Shown here: piece by piece, positions 28,283-38,228 of the stretch
Position numbering within the stretch: the stretch's first letter is position 1
How the letters are laid out: each line of letters opens with the position of its first letter
NCBI RefSeq assembly: GCF_041435335.1
Contig: NZ_CP108430.1
Coordinates: 4,935,001 to 4,999,000, forward strand
Source: Streptomyces sp. NBC_01283
GTDB taxonomy: Bacteria > Actinomycetota > Actinomycetes > Streptomycetales > Streptomycetaceae
Direction of reading: 5' to 3'
DNA length: 64,000 bases
The notes under the pieces: generated by a model
What the model was told of the DNA's origin: nothing
Databases searched by the model: none
Seen by the model: only the letters and a program-made list of their open reading frames with translations
Translations under genes and position numbers: made by a program

Positions 28283-29332
28283 TCAGCGACCTGTCTTGGG
28301 GGCCTTCCAGCGGGCTACGCCGCGTGCCGCCATGTTGAGGATCATGATGAAGCCGATGAGGGCGAGCGCCGCCGCCCAGGCGCGGTCGTAACCGGCCTGG
28401 TTGCCTGCCGCGTACTGCTGGTAGATGTACAGCGGCAGCGAGGCCTGCGAGCCTTCGAACGGGTTCGTGTTGATCATGGGGTTGACCCAGACCAGGAGCA
28501 GCACCGGTGCGGTCTCGCCCGCGATACGGGCGACCGCGAGCATGACGCCGGTGGTGATGCCGCCGATCGCGGTGGGCAGGACCACCTTGAGGATGGTCCG
28601 CCACTTCGGGATGCCGAGGGCGAGTGACGCCTCCCGCAGCTCGTTCGGGACGAGCTTGAGCATCTCCTCCGTGGAGCGCACGACCACCGGCATCATCAGG
28701 ATGGCGAGCGCCATGGCGCCGGCCCAGCCGGAGAAGTCGAAGCCCAGGATCAGGATCCAGAAGCTGAGGACGAACAGGCCCGCGACGATCGACGGGATGC
28801 CGGTCATGACGTCCACGAAGAACGTGACGACCTTGGAGAGCTTCCCGCGCCCGTACTCGACGAGGTAGATCGCGGTGAGCAGGCCGATCGGCACGGCGAT
28901 CGCGGAGGCCAGGAGCACCTGCTCCAGGGTGCCGATGATCGCGTGATAGATGCCGCCACCGGGCTCGTCGTCCGCGACCACACCCATGGAGTGGGTCAGG
29001 AAGTAGCCGTTGAAGACGTTCGAGCCGCGCTGGACGGTCTCGTAGATCAGCGAGGCCAGCGGGACGACGGCCAGCAGGAACATCACCCACACCATCGAGG
29101 TGGCGAGGCGGTCCTTGGCCTGGCGTCCGCCCTCGACGGCGACCGCGAGGGCGTACGAGGCGCCGACGTAGAGGATGGCCGCGATCAGGCCCCACTGGAT
29201 GCGGCTGTCCAGGCCGGCCCCCGCGCCGATGCCGATGGCGACGGCGGCGGAGCCGAGTGCGACGACGGCCGGTGTCCAGCGCGGGAGTCGGGCGCCCCGC
29301 AGGCTCGTGGGCTTGACGATGGTGGCGCTCAT
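28283..29332 (-). CDS. pstA: Phosphate ABC transporter permease PstA
   Basis: A 349-residue permease with six core hydrophobic segments plus two extra N-terminal helices (about 20-70). The coupling-loop EAA motif is [20 protein letters not shown] near residue 250. It forms the membrane channel with PstC; the ATG overlaps the pstC stop by 4 bases. No sign of truncation. Confidence 0.96.
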   Translation of the reverse strand: MSATIVKPTSLRGARLPRWTPAVVALGSAAVAIGIGAGAGLDSRIQWGLIAAILYVGASYALAVAVEGGRQAKDRLATSMVWVMFLLAVVPLASLIYETVQRGSNVFNGYFLTHSMGVVADDEPGGGIYHAIIGTLEQVLLASAIAVPIGLLTAIYLVEYGRGKLSKVVTFFVDVMTGIPSIVAGLFVLSFWILILGFDFSGWAGAMALAILMMPVVVRSTEEMLKLVPNELREASLALGIPKWRTILKVVLPTAIGGITTGVMLAVARIAGETAPVLLLVWVNPMINTNPFEGSQASLPLYIYQQYAAGNQAGYDRAWAAALALIGFIMILNMAARGVARWKAPKTGR

Positions 29333-30351
29333 GCGTTGGCCCCCGAGTACTCCTTGCGGCGCGCGATGATCAAGCGGGCCGCGCCGTTGACCAGCAGCGT
29401 GATGATGAAGAGGACCAGACCGGAGGCGATGAGCGCGTCACGGCCGTACTCGGTCGCCTCGTTGAACTTGCTGGCGATGTTCTGCGCGAACGTGCCGCCG
29501 CCGAAGTCGAGCACGGAGGCGTTGATCACGAAGCTCGGGGAGAGCACGGTGGCGACGGCGATCGTCTCGCCGAGCGCGCGGCCCAGGCCCAGCATCGAGG
29601 CGGAGATGACGCCCGAGCGGGCGAAGGGGAGCACCGACATGCGGATGGTCTCCCAGCGCGTGGCGCCGAGCGCGAGCGCGGCCTCCTCGTGCATCTTCGG
29701 GACCTGCAGGAAGACCTCACGGCTGACGTTCGTGATGATCGGCAGGATCATGATCGCGAGCAGGATGCCCACCGTCATCAGGGAGCGCGGGGCGCCGCCC
29801 TGGTACTCGAAGACGCCGGTCCAGCCGAAGTAGTCGTCGAGCCAGCTGTAGAGGCCCGTCAGGTTGGGCGCGACCACGAGGGCGCCCCAGAGGCCGTAGA
29901 CGATCGACGGCACGGCGGCCAGCAGGTCGATCACGAAGGCGATGGGGGTGGCCAGCTTGCGCGGTGCGTAGTGCGAGATGAACAGCGCGATGCCGATGGC
30001 CACGGGGACGGCGATCACCAGGGCGATGATCGAGCTCACCACGGTGCCGAAGACCAGGACCGCGATGCCGAAGTACGGCTTGCCGCCGGTGGTCGCACCG
30101 GCCGGGTCCCACTCGAAGGTGGTGAGGAAGCTGCCCGTGTTCTCCGAGAGCGCGAGGGCCGCACGGTAGGTCAGGAAGGCCGCGATGGCGGCCATGATCG
30201 CCAGCAGCGCGATGCCGGAGCCGCGCGAGAGACCGAGGAAGATCCGGTCACCGGGGCGGGTGGCGCTGCGGCGGGGGCTCTTGGGGGTGATGCCCGAGGG
30301 CTTCACGTCGTTGAGGGGTGGGGGTGCTGTCGTACTGCTTGGTATATCCAT
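29329..30351 (-). CDS. pstC: Phosphate ABC transporter permease PstC
   Basis: A 340-residue permease with a Pro/Ser-rich cytoplasmic N-terminus (about 45 residues) and six to seven hydrophobic segments. The EAA loop reads [20 protein letters not shown]. The ATG at 30351 has GGAG six bases upstream; longer frames upstream are Arg-rich leader. It follows pstS after 117 bases that contain a strong hairpin. Confidence 0.96.
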   Translation of the reverse strand: MDIPSSTTAPPPLNDVKPSGITPKSPRRSATRPGDRIFLGLSRGSGIALLAIMAAIAAFLTYRAALALSENTGSFLTTFEWDPAGATTGGKPYFGIAVLVFGTVVSSIIALVIAVPVAIGIALFISHYAPRKLATPIAFVIDLLAAVPSIVYGLWGALVVAPNLTGLYSWLDDYFGWTGVFEYQGGAPRSLMTVGILLAIMILPIITNVSREVFLQVPKMHEEAALALGATRWETIRMSVLPFARSGVISASMLGLGRALGETIAVATVLSPSFVINASVLDFGGGTFAQNIASKFNEATEYGRDALIASGLVLFIITLLVNGAARLIIARRKEYSGANA

Positions 30352-30424
30352 GAGGTTCTCCGGTCTGCGGAGCAGGCAGCCGCTCTGGCGGCGGGAGTTG
30401 CTCCTGGCGGCGGTGCACCGGACG

Positions 30425-30459
30425 GTGCGGCCGGCCCTGGTTCGCCGGGCCGGCCGCAC
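30425..30459 (-). terminator. Hairpin between pstS and pstC
   Basis: A 13-base-pair perfect stem (30425-30437 with 30447-30459, GTGCGGCCGGCCC and its complement) lies ten bases after the pstS stop. No T-tract follows, so it may act as a partial terminator or an mRNA stabiliser that keeps pstS transcript above pstCAB. Confidence 0.7.
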
Positions 30460-30468
30460 TCGGTTCAG

Positions 30469-31599
30469 CTAGCTCAGGCCCGCGACGGTCGTGCGGACCT
30501 TGGAGATGATCTCGGCCGGGATCGGCGCGTAGTCGTTCTCCTTGAGGACGTTCTGGCCGTCCTCGCTGGCGATGTAGGTCAGGAAGGACTTGGTCGCGGC
30601 CAGGGTCTCGGCCTTGTTGCCCTTCTCGCAGAGGACCTCGTACGTCACCAGGGTGATCGGGTAGGCGCCCTCGGCGGTGGGCTTGTAGTTCAGCTCCAGG
30701 GCGAGGTCCTTGCCCTTGCCGACGACCTTGGCCTCGGAGATGGCCTTGGAGGCGTTGTCGACGGTGGCCTTCACCGGCTCCTTGGCCTCGGTCTGCAGGT
30801 CGACCGTGCTGATGCCGTCGGAGGCGTACGAGAGCTCGAAGTACGAGATGGCGCCGGCGGTCTGCTTGACCTGGCCCGCGACACCGGAGGAGCCGTTGGC
30901 GGACTGGCCGCCCTTGGCGACCCAGGACTTGCCGGGCTCGTGCGCCCAGGCGGACGGGGCCGCGCCCTTGAGGTACTTGGTGAAGTTGTCCGTGGTGCCG
31001 GACTCGTCCGAGCGGTGGAACGCCTGGATCTTGGTGCTGGGCAGCTTGGCGTCGGGGTTCAGCTTCTTGATCGCCTTGTCGTCCCAGGTCTTGATCTTGC
31101 CGTCGAAGATCTTGGCGAGGGTCTCGGCGTCCAGGACGAGGTTGTCCACACCGGGCACGTTGTAACCGACGGCGATCGGGCCGCCGACCATCGGCAGGTC
31201 GATGGCCTGGCTGTTCTTGCAGACCTTCTTCGACGCCGCGATCTCCTCGGGCTTGAGCGCCGAGTCGGAGCCCGCGAAGGCGGTCTGGCCCTGCATGAAC
31301 GCGGTGATGCCGGCGCCCGAACCCGTCGGGTTGTAGTTCAGCTGAACGTCCTTGCAGGTGGTCGAGTAGACCTTGCGCCAGGCGTCGATCGCGTTCTTCT
31401 GCGCGGACGAACCGGAGGCCGCGAGCTGACCCTTGGCGTCATCGCACTTGATGTTGGCGTTGGCGTTGGTCTCCTTGCCGGTGCCACCGTCGCCGCCGCT
31501 CGTGTCATCGGAGCCGCACGCCGTGAGGGCCAGGGCGCCGGAGACGGCGATGGCGCCGAGGGAGAGGGCGCGGAGCCGGTTCTTGCGCTGAAGCTTCAC
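30469..31599 (-). CDS. pstS: Phosphate-binding lipoprotein PstS
   Basis: A 376-residue phosphate-binding lipoprotein. The signal peptide ends in the lipobox LTAC (Cys near 28), followed by a Gly/Asn linker. The mature protein has the PstS motifs LAASGSSAQKNAIDAW, YNPTGSGAGITAFMQG with phosphate-binding Ser/Gly, and RSDESGTTDNFTKYL. It captures phosphate outside the membrane and hands it to PstCA. Expression is expected to be PhoP-dependent through the PHO boxes upstream. Confidence 0.97.
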   Translation of the reverse strand: MKLQRKNRLRALSLGAIAVSGALALTACGSDDTSGGDGGTGKETNANANIKCDDAKGQLAASGSSAQKNAIDAWRKVYSTTCKDVQLNYNPTGSGAGITAFMQGQTAFAGSDSALKPEEIAASKKVCKNSQAIDLPMVGGPIAVGYNVPGVDNLVLDAETLAKIFDGKIKTWDDKAIKKLNPDAKLPSTKIQAFHRSDESGTTDNFTKYLKGAAPSAWAHEPGKSWVAKGGQSANGSSGVAGQVKQTAGAISYFELSYASDGISTVDLQTEAKEPVKATVDNASKAISEAKVVGKGKDLALELNYKPTAEGAYPITLVTYEVLCEKGNKAETLAATKSFLTYIASEDGQNVLKENDYAPIPAEIISKVRTTVAGLS

Positions 31600-31723
31600 T
31601 GTCGGGTCTTCCTTCCGGGAGCCGCCTGCCCTTTGCCGGCGGCGTGCGAGGTCTTCGTCGTGCAGTACTGCGGTCGTTCTGTCCTGCGGTCCTACGTTGT
31701 GTTGTAAGGCTGAAATTAGGCAG

Positions 31724-31767
31724 GGCAGGTGAAGCGGCCGATGGGCATGAGTGAACGGCGGGTGAAC
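31724..31767 (-). promoter_or_regulatory. Tandem PHO boxes of the pst operon
   Basis: On the minus strand four 11-base units lie in exact phase: GTTCACCCGCC (31757-31767), GTTCACTCATG (31746-31756), a degenerate unit (31735-31745) and CTTCACCTGCC (31724-31734). This fits the Streptomyces PhoP direct-repeat consensus and precedes pstS by about 125 bases. Confidence 0.9.
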
Positions 31768-31817
31768 CTCGGCGGTCGGCCTGGTTAGGCAATGCGCTAC
31801 GGAACGTAGCCGATCTG

Positions 31818-32240
31818 TTACGCCGGGTTGAGGACGCTGAGCAGGGCGTCGACAAGCTGCTGGTCACGGGGTTGCGTGAGCCGGTTGCGGGCCGCGGCGG
31901 GCGGCAGCCAGATGATGCGGTCCACTTCGGCGTTGGGCGTGAAGTGCCCTTCGGTCGCCTCCGCGGCCCAGTAGCTCACCTCTTTGGGGCGGCCCTGGGC
32001 CAGATAGCGGGCCGTGGGGAGCCGGGCGCCGGGGGCGCAGCGGTGGCCTGTCTCCTCCTCGACCTCGCGCAGGGCGCCGTCGAGGGGGCTCTCGGCTCGC
32101 TTCAGCTTGCCCTTGGGGTGCGACCAGTCGTCGTACTTGGGGCGGTGGACCAGGCAGATCTCCAGCTCGCCGTCGAACGGGGAGCGGCGCCACAGGACGC
32201 AGCCCGCGGCCAGGACGACTCCGCCCGCCGGGCGCGTCAC
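31818..32240 (-). CDS. NUDIX hydrolase (MutT-like)
   Basis: A 140-residue NUDIX hydrolase. The box G-x5-E-x7-REU-x-EE-x-G is complete: GKLKRAESPLDGALREVEEE followed by TG. The N-terminus ends with a GGVVLAAGCVLWRR strand typical of the family. It lacks the C-terminal histidine-phosphatase domain of some mycobacterial MutT1 proteins. It overlaps the CHAD gene by 4 bases, placing it in the ppk operon. The substrate may be a nucleotide or diphosphoinositol/polyphosphate-like compound; this is inferred from the neighbours. Confidence 0.93.
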   Translation of the reverse strand: MTRPAGGVVLAAGCVLWRRSPFDGELEICLVHRPKYDDWSHPKGKLKRAESPLDGALREVEEETGHRCAPGARLPTARYLAQGRPKEVSYWAAEATEGHFTPNAEVDRIIWLPPAAARNRLTQPRDQQLVDALLSVLNPA

Positions 32241-33343
32241 CGGGTGCTCACCGCCTCCGTCTCCCGGAGCCAGGCCTGGTGGAACGCGAAGCGGGCCGCT
32301 TCCACCTCGTGGCGCTGGTCGGCGTGCAGGACACCGAGGGCGTACGCGGTCGCCGGGGCGATGCGGGGGGTGCGGGCGGCCGACGCCGCGGCCGATGCGG
32401 CGTCCGCGGCCTCGCGGTGGCGGTCCAGGGCGTGGCCCGCGTCCGCGAGGCGGAGGTCGGCGCCGGGGCCCGCGGTGAGGACCTCCTGGGCGTACCTGTG
32501 CAGGCGCAGGAGGGCGCGGGTCTTCAGCCAGGGGGCGTCCTGCGCCTCGGGCGCGGCATCGGCGGCGAGGCCGTGCGTCAGCGCTTCCGCGTTGTACGGG
32601 TGGCCCGCCTGCCCCAGGGGGAGCGCGGCGACCGCTTCGGCGAGGTCTTCCTCGGCCCGCGCCGCGAGCGGCTTCAGGTCCTCCGGGGTGTTGCTCCTGA
32701 GGGGCACCTCGCTGGCCAGTACGGCGACGTTGTCCGCGACCGCGTGGAAGCGGGAGGAGCCGAAGGCCTGGAGGGCGGCGGAGTGGGCGCGCGTGCGGGC
32801 GAGGGTCAGCTGGCGCTCCAGGAGCGCCGCTGCTTTGGCTGCGCCTACCGTCAGGCCCCTTGGGGTCCCGCCGGGTTCATCGGCGCCCGGCACCGGGGGC
32901 TGCGCCCACCCTCCCCCACCCTCAGCTCCGTTCGAGCGGGGGGACCCCCATCGCCCCGCGGACCGCCTGCCCGCAGCGGGGACGGCTGCCGGTGCCGGGA
33001 CCGTGGGCGTGCCCGACAAGCGGTGCAAGGCGTCGAGGAGCCGCTCCAGGCGCGCCCCGAACGCGTGCTCCCGGGCCAACGTGCCGGACAGCCAGGCCAG
33101 TTCGGGACGCAGGCCTGACGCCCACTCCTGGTCCAGGAGCGGACGGAAGGTGTGCAGGGTGCCGCCGATGCGGCGGGCCGCCCGGCGCAGGGCCTGGGCC
33201 GCCTCCAGGGACACCTCGGCGCCCTGCGCGTCCGTCGACGACTCGCGGTGCAGCCGCAGCGAGCGCAGGAACTCCGTGGCCTGGCCCTGCAGATAGGCCG
33301 ACAGGACATCGCCTGTCGTCGTCTCATGGTTTAGCTGTGCCAC
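32237..33343 (-). CDS. CHAD-domain protein (polyphosphate-associated)
   Basis: A 368-residue helical protein with the CHAD pattern: [17 protein letters not shown] at the start, conserved basic helices such as [20 protein letters not shown] and DALHRLSG in the first half, and a repeat in the second. CHAD domains bind polyphosphate through these basic faces. GTG 33343 is preferred since GGAGG lies seven bases upstream; TTG at 33364 is possible. It overlaps the ppk stop by 20 bases, supporting a shared role with polyphosphate. Confidence 0.9.
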   Translation of the reverse strand: MAQLNHETTTGDVLSAYLQGQATEFLRSLRLHRESSTDAQGAEVSLEAAQALRRAARRIGGTLHTFRPLLDQEWASGLRPELAWLSGTLAREHAFGARLERLLDALHRLSGTPTVPAPAAVPAAGRRSAGRWGSPRSNGAEGGGGWAQPPVPGADEPGGTPRGLTVGAAKAAALLERQLTLARTRAHSAALQAFGSSRFHAVADNVAVLASEVPLRSNTPEDLKPLAARAEEDLAEAVAALPLGQAGHPYNAEALTHGLAADAAPEAQDAPWLKTRALLRLHRYAQEVLTAGPGADLRLADAGHALDRHREAADAASAAASAARTPRIAPATAYALGVLHADQRHEVEAARFAFHQAWLRETEAVSTR

Positions 33344-35624
33344 GCCGGCGCCTCCGGGCGTCAATGAGCATCTCCTGTACGTTCCGCAGGGGCTGGCCCT
33401 CCGGATCCAGGGCGTGCCGGGTCCAGTTGCCGTCCGCGCCCAGGTGCCAGGAGGCGGTGGTGTCCGACATGCCGGTCTCCAGGAGCCGGTTGAGCGTCGC
33501 CCGGTGGGCCGGGTCGGTGACCCTGACCAGTGCCTCGATACGGCGGTCGAGGTTGCGGTGCATCATGTCGGCGCTGCCGATCCACACCTCCGGCTCGCCC
33601 GCGTTGCCGAAGGCGAAGACGCGGGAGTGCTCCAGGAAGCGGCCGAGCACGGAACGGACCCGGATGGTCTCCGAGAGCCCCGCGACGCCGGGCCGCACCG
33701 CACAGATCCCGCGCACCCACACGTCGACCGGCACGCCTGCCTGCGAGGCGCGGTAGAGCGAGTCCACGATCGCCTCGTCGACCATCGAGTTGACCTTGAT
33801 GCGCACGTAGGCGGGGCGGCCCGCCCGGTGGTGCTGGATTTCCTTGTCGATGCGCGAGACGAGCCCGTCGCGCAGGGACTTGGGGGCGACGAGGAGACGG
33901 CGGTAGGTCTCCCGTCGGGAGTAGCCCGAGAGCCGGTTGAAGAGGTCGGACAGGTCCGCGCCGACCTCCTGCTTGGCGGTGAGCAGCCCCAGGTCCTCGT
34001 AGAGCCGGGCCGTCTTGGGGTGGTAGTTGCCCGTACCGACGTGCGAGTAGCGGACCAGGGTGTCGCCCTCCTGGCGGACGACGAGCGACAGCTTGCAGTG
34101 CGTCTTGAGGCCGACCAGGCCGTAGACGACGTGGCAGCCCGACTCCTCCAGCTTCCGCGCCCACTTGATGTTCGCCTGCTCGTCGAAGCGCGCCTTGATC
34201 TCGACCAGGACGAGCACCTGCTTGCCCGACTCCGCGGCGTCGATCAGGGCGTCGACTATGGGGGAGTCGCCGGACGTCCGGTACAGCGTCTGCTTGATCG
34301 CGAGGACGTCCGGGTCGGCCGCGGCCTGCTCCAGGAAGGCCTGCACGGACGTGGAGAACGAGTCGTACGGGTGGTGAAGGAGTACGTCGCGTTCGCGAAG
34401 GGCAGCGAAGATGTCGGGCGCGGACGCGGACTCCACCTCGGCGAGGTCGCGGTGCGTGCCCGCGATGAACTTCGGGTACTTCAGCTCGGGCCGGTCCAGG
34501 GACGCGATGCCGAAGAGCCCGGTCAGGTCGAGCGGGCCCGGCAGCGGGTAGATCTCGGCCTCGCTGATCTTCAGCTCGCGCACGAGGAGGTCAAGGACGT
34601 TGCGGTCGATGGACTCCTCGACCTCAAGGCGCACCGGCGGCCCGAAGCGGCGCCGCATGAGCTCCTTCTCCAGGGCCTGGAGGAGGTTCTCGGCGTCGTC
34701 CTCCTCGACCTCAAGATCCTCGTTCCGGGTGAGCCGGAACATGTGGTGCTCCTGGATCTCCATGCCCGGGAACAGCTCCGCGAGGTGCGCGGGAGCGGCG
34801 ATGACGTCCTCGATGGGGACGTAGCGCTGCGGGGAGGCCTCAAGGAAGCGGGAGAGGAGCGGTGGAACCTTCACGCGAGCGAAGTGGGTGTGTCCAGAGA
34901 CCGGGTTGCGGACGACCACGGCGAGGTTGAGCGAGAGCCCCGAGATGTACGGGAAGGGGTGCGCCGGGTCGACCGCGAGGGGGGTCAGGACGGGGAAGAT
35001 CTGCTGCCGGAAGAGCGTGAAGAGGCGGGACTGCTCCTTCTCCGTCAGCTCGTTCCAGCGGACCAGGTGGATGCCCTCGTCGGCGAGGCCGGGGGCGACA
35101 TCTTCCTGGTAACAGGCGGCGTGCCGGGCCATGAGCTCCCGGGAGCGGTTCCAGATCAGCTCCAGGACTTCACGGGGCTGCAGACCTGAGGCCGAACGGG
35201 TGGCGACGCCCGTGGCGATGCGCCGCTTCAGGCCTGCCACCCGGACCATGAAGAACTCGTCCAGGTTCGAGGCGAAGATCGCCAGGAAATTGGCCCGTTC
35301 GAGGAGGGGCGTGTTCGGATCCTCGGCGAGCTCGAGCACCCGCTCGTTGAAGGCGAGCCAGCTGCGCTCCCGGTCCAGGAAACGGCCCTGCGGAAGCTCC
35401 TGGCCGTCGTGTCCTACCTGGCCGTCCTCGTCGTACGCGTCGAGATCCGCGTCGATGTCGGGGTCGAGGTCCGACACCGCGGCCGACAGCGTGTGCGGGC
35501 GGTGCGCGGCGATGGAGCCGACGGAGGGCTGGGCGTGTGTGATGGTGCCGTGGCCCGAAGGGTCTCCGTCAAGGGCGGTGGTGGGAGACGGGTGGGACTG
35601 ACCTTGCGTGCTGGGCTGGCTCAT
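33324..35624 (-). CDS. ppk: Polyphosphate kinase
   Basis: A 766-residue PPK1 enzyme that reversibly polymerises ATP gamma-phosphate into polyphosphate. After a low-complexity N-terminal extension of about 85 residues come the N domain ([20 protein letters not shown]), head domain and C1/C2 domains. The autophosphorylated His is in [20 protein letters not shown], and the second conserved His lies near the C-terminus. ATG 35624 is chosen; an upstream start would add 35 residues not seen in the family. It is the first gene of a ppk-CHAD-NUDIX operon next to pst. Confidence 0.97.
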   Translation of the reverse strand: MSQPSTQGQSHPSPTTALDGDPSGHGTITHAQPSVGSIAAHRPHTLSAAVSDLDPDIDADLDAYDEDGQVGHDGQELPQGRFLDRERSWLAFNERVLELAEDPNTPLLERANFLAIFASNLDEFFMVRVAGLKRRIATGVATRSASGLQPREVLELIWNRSRELMARHAACYQEDVAPGLADEGIHLVRWNELTEKEQSRLFTLFRQQIFPVLTPLAVDPAHPFPYISGLSLNLAVVVRNPVSGHTHFARVKVPPLLSRFLEASPQRYVPIEDVIAAPAHLAELFPGMEIQEHHMFRLTRNEDLEVEEDDAENLLQALEKELMRRRFGPPVRLEVEESIDRNVLDLLVRELKISEAEIYPLPGPLDLTGLFGIASLDRPELKYPKFIAGTHRDLAEVESASAPDIFAALRERDVLLHHPYDSFSTSVQAFLEQAAADPDVLAIKQTLYRTSGDSPIVDALIDAAESGKQVLVLVEIKARFDEQANIKWARKLEESGCHVVYGLVGLKTHCKLSLVVRQEGDTLVRYSHVGTGNYHPKTARLYEDLGLLTAKQEVGADLSDLFNRLSGYSRRETYRRLLVAPKSLRDGLVSRIDKEIQHHRAGRPAYVRIKVNSMVDEAIVDSLYRASQAGVPVDVWVRGICAVRPGVAGLSETIRVRSVLGRFLEHSRVFAFGNAGEPEVWIGSADMMHRNLDRRIEALVRVTDPAHRATLNRLLETGMSDTTASWHLGADGNWTRHALDPEGQPLRNVQEMLIDARRRRRGTAKP

Positions 35625-35796
35625 GGCCCCATTCTTCCGCGCGGGGACCCCGATGGGCGCGTCGGAGAGTGCCGGGGTGAGACGAAGCTTCCCGTTCGTG
35701 GGGGGAGGGTCGGGCACGGCAGGCTGCATTGAGCGAGGGTCGCAAGCCAGTCTGAATCACCGGTTACGGCGACATGACGTGCGGGACATGTGCGGG

Positions 35797-35828
35797 AGGC
35801 CCCCGGGCGTCTACATGGCCGGGGGCCT
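35797..35828 (-). terminator. Terminator after the ABC exporter operon
   Basis: A ten-base-pair stem AGGCCCCCGG/CCGGGGGCCT with a twelve-base loop lies eight bases after the permease stop. There is no U-run. Confidence 0.65.
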
Positions 35829-35836
35829 TGCGCAAC

Positions 35837-36808
35837 TCAGGCGGCGCGGCGCCGCAGCACCCGGAATGCCGCGTACGCCGCCGCCGTGGCGAGCACGAGG
35901 ATGATGCCGGTCTCGATGAACTGGACGTACCAGAAGTGGGAATGGGGGTGCACGTCGGCGTACCAGCCGGTGACCTTGGTGTCGGAGGGGCAGGGGAAGT
36001 GGGCCATCTGGTCCGGCGAGCATTGCCCGGCCACGAACCGTTCACCGGCGGCGTTGTGGACCCCCATGTCGATGATGAGGGAGTCCACGGGGACGTCATG
36101 CATCGTGTAGCTCGTGGACGTGCCCGATGCGGGCCCGGAGAGCGTCTTCACCGGGAACAGCTGCCACCGCACATTGCCCATGACCAGCAGTACGAGTCCG
36201 GTGACGAGGCCCCCGGCGGCCAGCGCCACCAGCGTGCGACGTACAAGGAGACCGGCGAGTGCGCCGACCATGACGGCGAAGAGGCAGTACGCGACGAGGA
36301 CCGGGCCGATGGACTCGTAGACGCCGCGGTCCGCCCAGCTCAGGTTCCACACGGCCCCGATGCCGGACCGGCCGGCCCAGAAGACCGCCATCAGTGCGAG
36401 CCCGCCCGCCACGCTCGTCACGGCGAACACCGTCAGCTTCGACATCAGCCAGCGAGCGGGCGACACCGACTGCGTCCAGGCGAGCTTGTGGGTGCCCGAC
36501 TCCATCTCGCGGGCGATGACCGGGCCCGCGACGAAGGCGCCGATCAGGACGGGGATCAGGAGCATCCCCAGGGAGTAGTCCTTCAGGAACTCGTACAGCA
36601 GTGTCCGGGCGCTGGAGAAGCCGAGGAACGTCTCGCAGGAGCCGTCGGAGGTGCAGGGTCCGGTCGGCTCGGGGTAGGCGTGGTTCGCCCAGCGGAGAAG
36701 GCCCGTCAGCGCGGCGGCGAGCACGACGAGACCGAGGCCTGTGCGCAGTGCGCTGCGGTGCACCCGGACGTCGGCCCAGCGCGGGCCGCGCAGCAGAGGG
36801 GAGCTCAT
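35837..36808 (-). CDS. ABC-2 type permease of a GntR-controlled exporter
   Basis: A 323-residue membrane protein with six hydrophobic segments and a large extracytoplasmic loop before the last one. The segment AREMESGTHKLAWTQSVSPA resembles the permeases paired with YtrA-type regulators in actinomycetes. It overlaps the ATPase gene by 4 bases (ATGA). An extracytoplasmic pair of Cys (GPCTSDGSCETF) may form a disulfide. Substrate unknown. Confidence 0.88.
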   Translation of the reverse strand: MSSPLLRGPRWADVRVHRSALRTGLGLVVLAAALTGLLRWANHAYPEPTGPCTSDGSCETFLGFSSARTLLYEFLKDYSLGMLLIPVLIGAFVAGPVIAREMESGTHKLAWTQSVSPARWLMSKLTVFAVTSVAGGLALMAVFWAGRSGIGAVWNLSWADRGVYESIGPVLVAYCLFAVMVGALAGLLVRRTLVALAAGGLVTGLVLLVMGNVRWQLFPVKTLSGPASGTSTSYTMHDVPVDSLIIDMGVHNAAGERFVAGQCSPDQMAHFPCPSDTKVTGWYADVHPHSHFWYVQFIETGIILVLATAAAYAAFRVLRRRAA

Positions 36809-37704
36809 GTCGTCACCTCGCGCTCGGCGGGTGCCGTGCTCGGTGTCAGCAGAGCCGGTGCGTCGGGGGAGCGGAGATGGGCGAGCAACAGTTCCTCCAG
36901 GGAAGGTTCTTCGACTTCCCAGCCGTCGCCGACCGGGCCTTCGGGCCGTATCAGCGCGGTCAGGCCCCGCCCGGTGGCGCGGGATTCGACGACCGCGTGC
37001 GGGGCGAGCTCCTCGACGGGTCGGCGCCCGGTGACCAGGGCATGCGCGGCCACGAGATCGTCGATGCCGCCGCCGAGGCGTACGCGGCCACCGGACACGA
37101 GCAGCAAGTGGTCGCAGGCGTCGGCCAGTTCGCTCACGATGTGCGAGGACATCACCACGGTGGTCCCGTGCTCGGCGGCCTCGGCCATCAGCGTCCCCAT
37201 CAGCTGATGCCGGGCGAGCGGGTCGAGGTCGGCCATCGGCTCGTCCAGGAGCAGGAGTTCGGCCCGCTTGCCGAGGGCGAGCGCGAGCGCGACCCGGGTG
37301 CGCTGGCCGCCGGAGAGTGTGCGCACCCGTGCCTTCGGGTCCAACCCCCCTTCCCCTACGACGCGTTCGGCGAGCGCGGCGTCCCAGCGCCCGGGGTTCA
37401 GCTCGGCGCCGAGCCGCAGGGTGTCCTCGATGCTGAGCTGCGGATAGAGCGGCTTGTCCTGGGCGACGTACGCGAGGCGTTCGCGCGTGGCGGCCGGGTC
37501 GGTGCCGAGCACGGTGAGCGAGCCCCCGCCGGGCCGCATCAGTCCGGCCGCGAGGGCCAGCAGCGTCGACTTGCCCGCGCCGTTGGGCCCGACGACCGCA
37601 CAGATCCTGCCGGCGGGCAGCCGGAAGGAACAGTCGCGCAGGGCGTGGCCCCGCCGCCCGTAACTCTTGGCGAGCGAGGCCGCCTCGATGGCGGTGTCGG
37701 TCAT
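36805..37704 (-). CDS. ABC transporter ATPase
   Basis: A 299-residue ABC ATPase. Walker A is VVGPNGAGKSTLLALAAG, signature LSGGQRTRVALALALG, Walker B LLLLDEPMADLDPLAR and the H-loop VVMSSHIVSELADACD. The C-terminal 80 residues are the accessory region seen in ATPases of two-gene exporters. ATG 37704 overlaps the repressor gene's stop. Order repressor-ATPase-permease is the YtrABC-like arrangement. Confidence 0.94.
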   Translation of the reverse strand: MTDTAIEAASLAKSYGRRGHALRDCSFRLPAGRICAVVGPNGAGKSTLLALAAGLMRPGGGSLTVLGTDPAATRERLAYVAQDKPLYPQLSIEDTLRLGAELNPGRWDAALAERVVGEGGLDPKARVRTLSGGQRTRVALALALGKRAELLLLDEPMADLDPLARHQLMGTLMAEAAEHGTTVVMSSHIVSELADACDHLLLVSGGRVRLGGGIDDLVAAHALVTGRRPVEELAPHAVVESRATGRGLTALIRPEGPVGDGWEVEEPSLEELLLAHLRSPDAPALLTPSTAPAEREVTT

Positions 37705-38090
37705 GCGTGGTCCCCCTTGGTGAACTGCTCTTCGAGTACGGCGCTGAACAGCGCCGCCACGTCGTCCCTCTCCAGACCGGATGCACGGGCACGGGAGGCC
37801 CACCGGCTCAACTCGCCCCGCAGCGGGGAGTCGGCGGGCGTCGAGCCCAGTGACTTCCGCACGAAGGTGCCGAGCCCGCGGCGGGCCTCGACCAGGCCCT
37901 CGCGTTCCAGCTCGCGATAGGCCTTCAGGACTGTGTTCGGGTTGATCGCCGTCGCCTCGACGACCTCACGGGCCGTGGGCAGCTTGTCGCCCGGCTCCAA
38001 CAGGCCCAGGCGCAGTGCCTGTTGCGTCTGCTGGACGATCTGGAGGTAGGTGGCGACGCCGCTGCGCCGGTCGATACGGAACTCGACCAT
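37701..38090 (-). CDS. GntR-family repressor, YtrA subfamily
   Basis: A 129-residue regulator. It has the winged helix-turn-helix (VATYLQIVQQTQQALRLGLL, LPTAREVVEATAINPNTVLK) and the short two-helix C-terminal dimerisation part (ALFSAVLEEQF) that defines the YtrA subgroup, with no ligand-binding domain. Such proteins repress an adjacent exporter and respond to cell-wall antibiotics. The start at 38090 is one base from a perfect palindrome, so transcription probably begins at or inside the start codon. Confidence 0.92.
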   Translation of the reverse strand: MVEFRIDRRSGVATYLQIVQQTQQALRLGLLEPGDKLPTAREVVEATAINPNTVLKAYRELEREGLVEARRGLGTFVRKSLGSTPADSPLRGELSRWASRARASGLERDDVAALFSAVLEEQFTKGDHA

Positions 38091-38091
38091 G

Positions 38092-38139
38092 CCTTGCACC
38101 ACCCTTTCACTAATTGAGTAGTGAAAGGGTGGTGCAAGG
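38092..38139. promoter_or_regulatory. 48-bp perfect palindromic operator
   Basis: Two perfectly complementary 21-base arms (38092-38112 and 38119-38139) flank a six-base spacer ATTGAG. The core TTCACTA...TAGTGAA resembles YtrA-type operators (ACTA...TAGT). It abuts the GntR start codon and faces the plus-strand gene at 38229, so it may act on both. Confidence 0.9.
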
Positions 38140-38228
38140 GGGTCGGTGCCGTCAAGGGGGCGGTCGATCTTGTAACGTCTGCCGCTCAGCATTGACGTGA
38201 ACATGTATGGAAAGTCGGGGGACTTACC

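Noticed and set aside
27456..29195. A 579-residue frame fusing the pstA region to pstB
   Set aside because: Only the pstB part is real; the upstream part is pstA read in the wrong frame. PstB starts at 28232 with its usual N-terminus.
33414..35189. A 591-residue plus-strand frame opposite ppk
   Set aside because: The minus strand encodes a complete Ppk with catalytic motifs; the plus frame has none.
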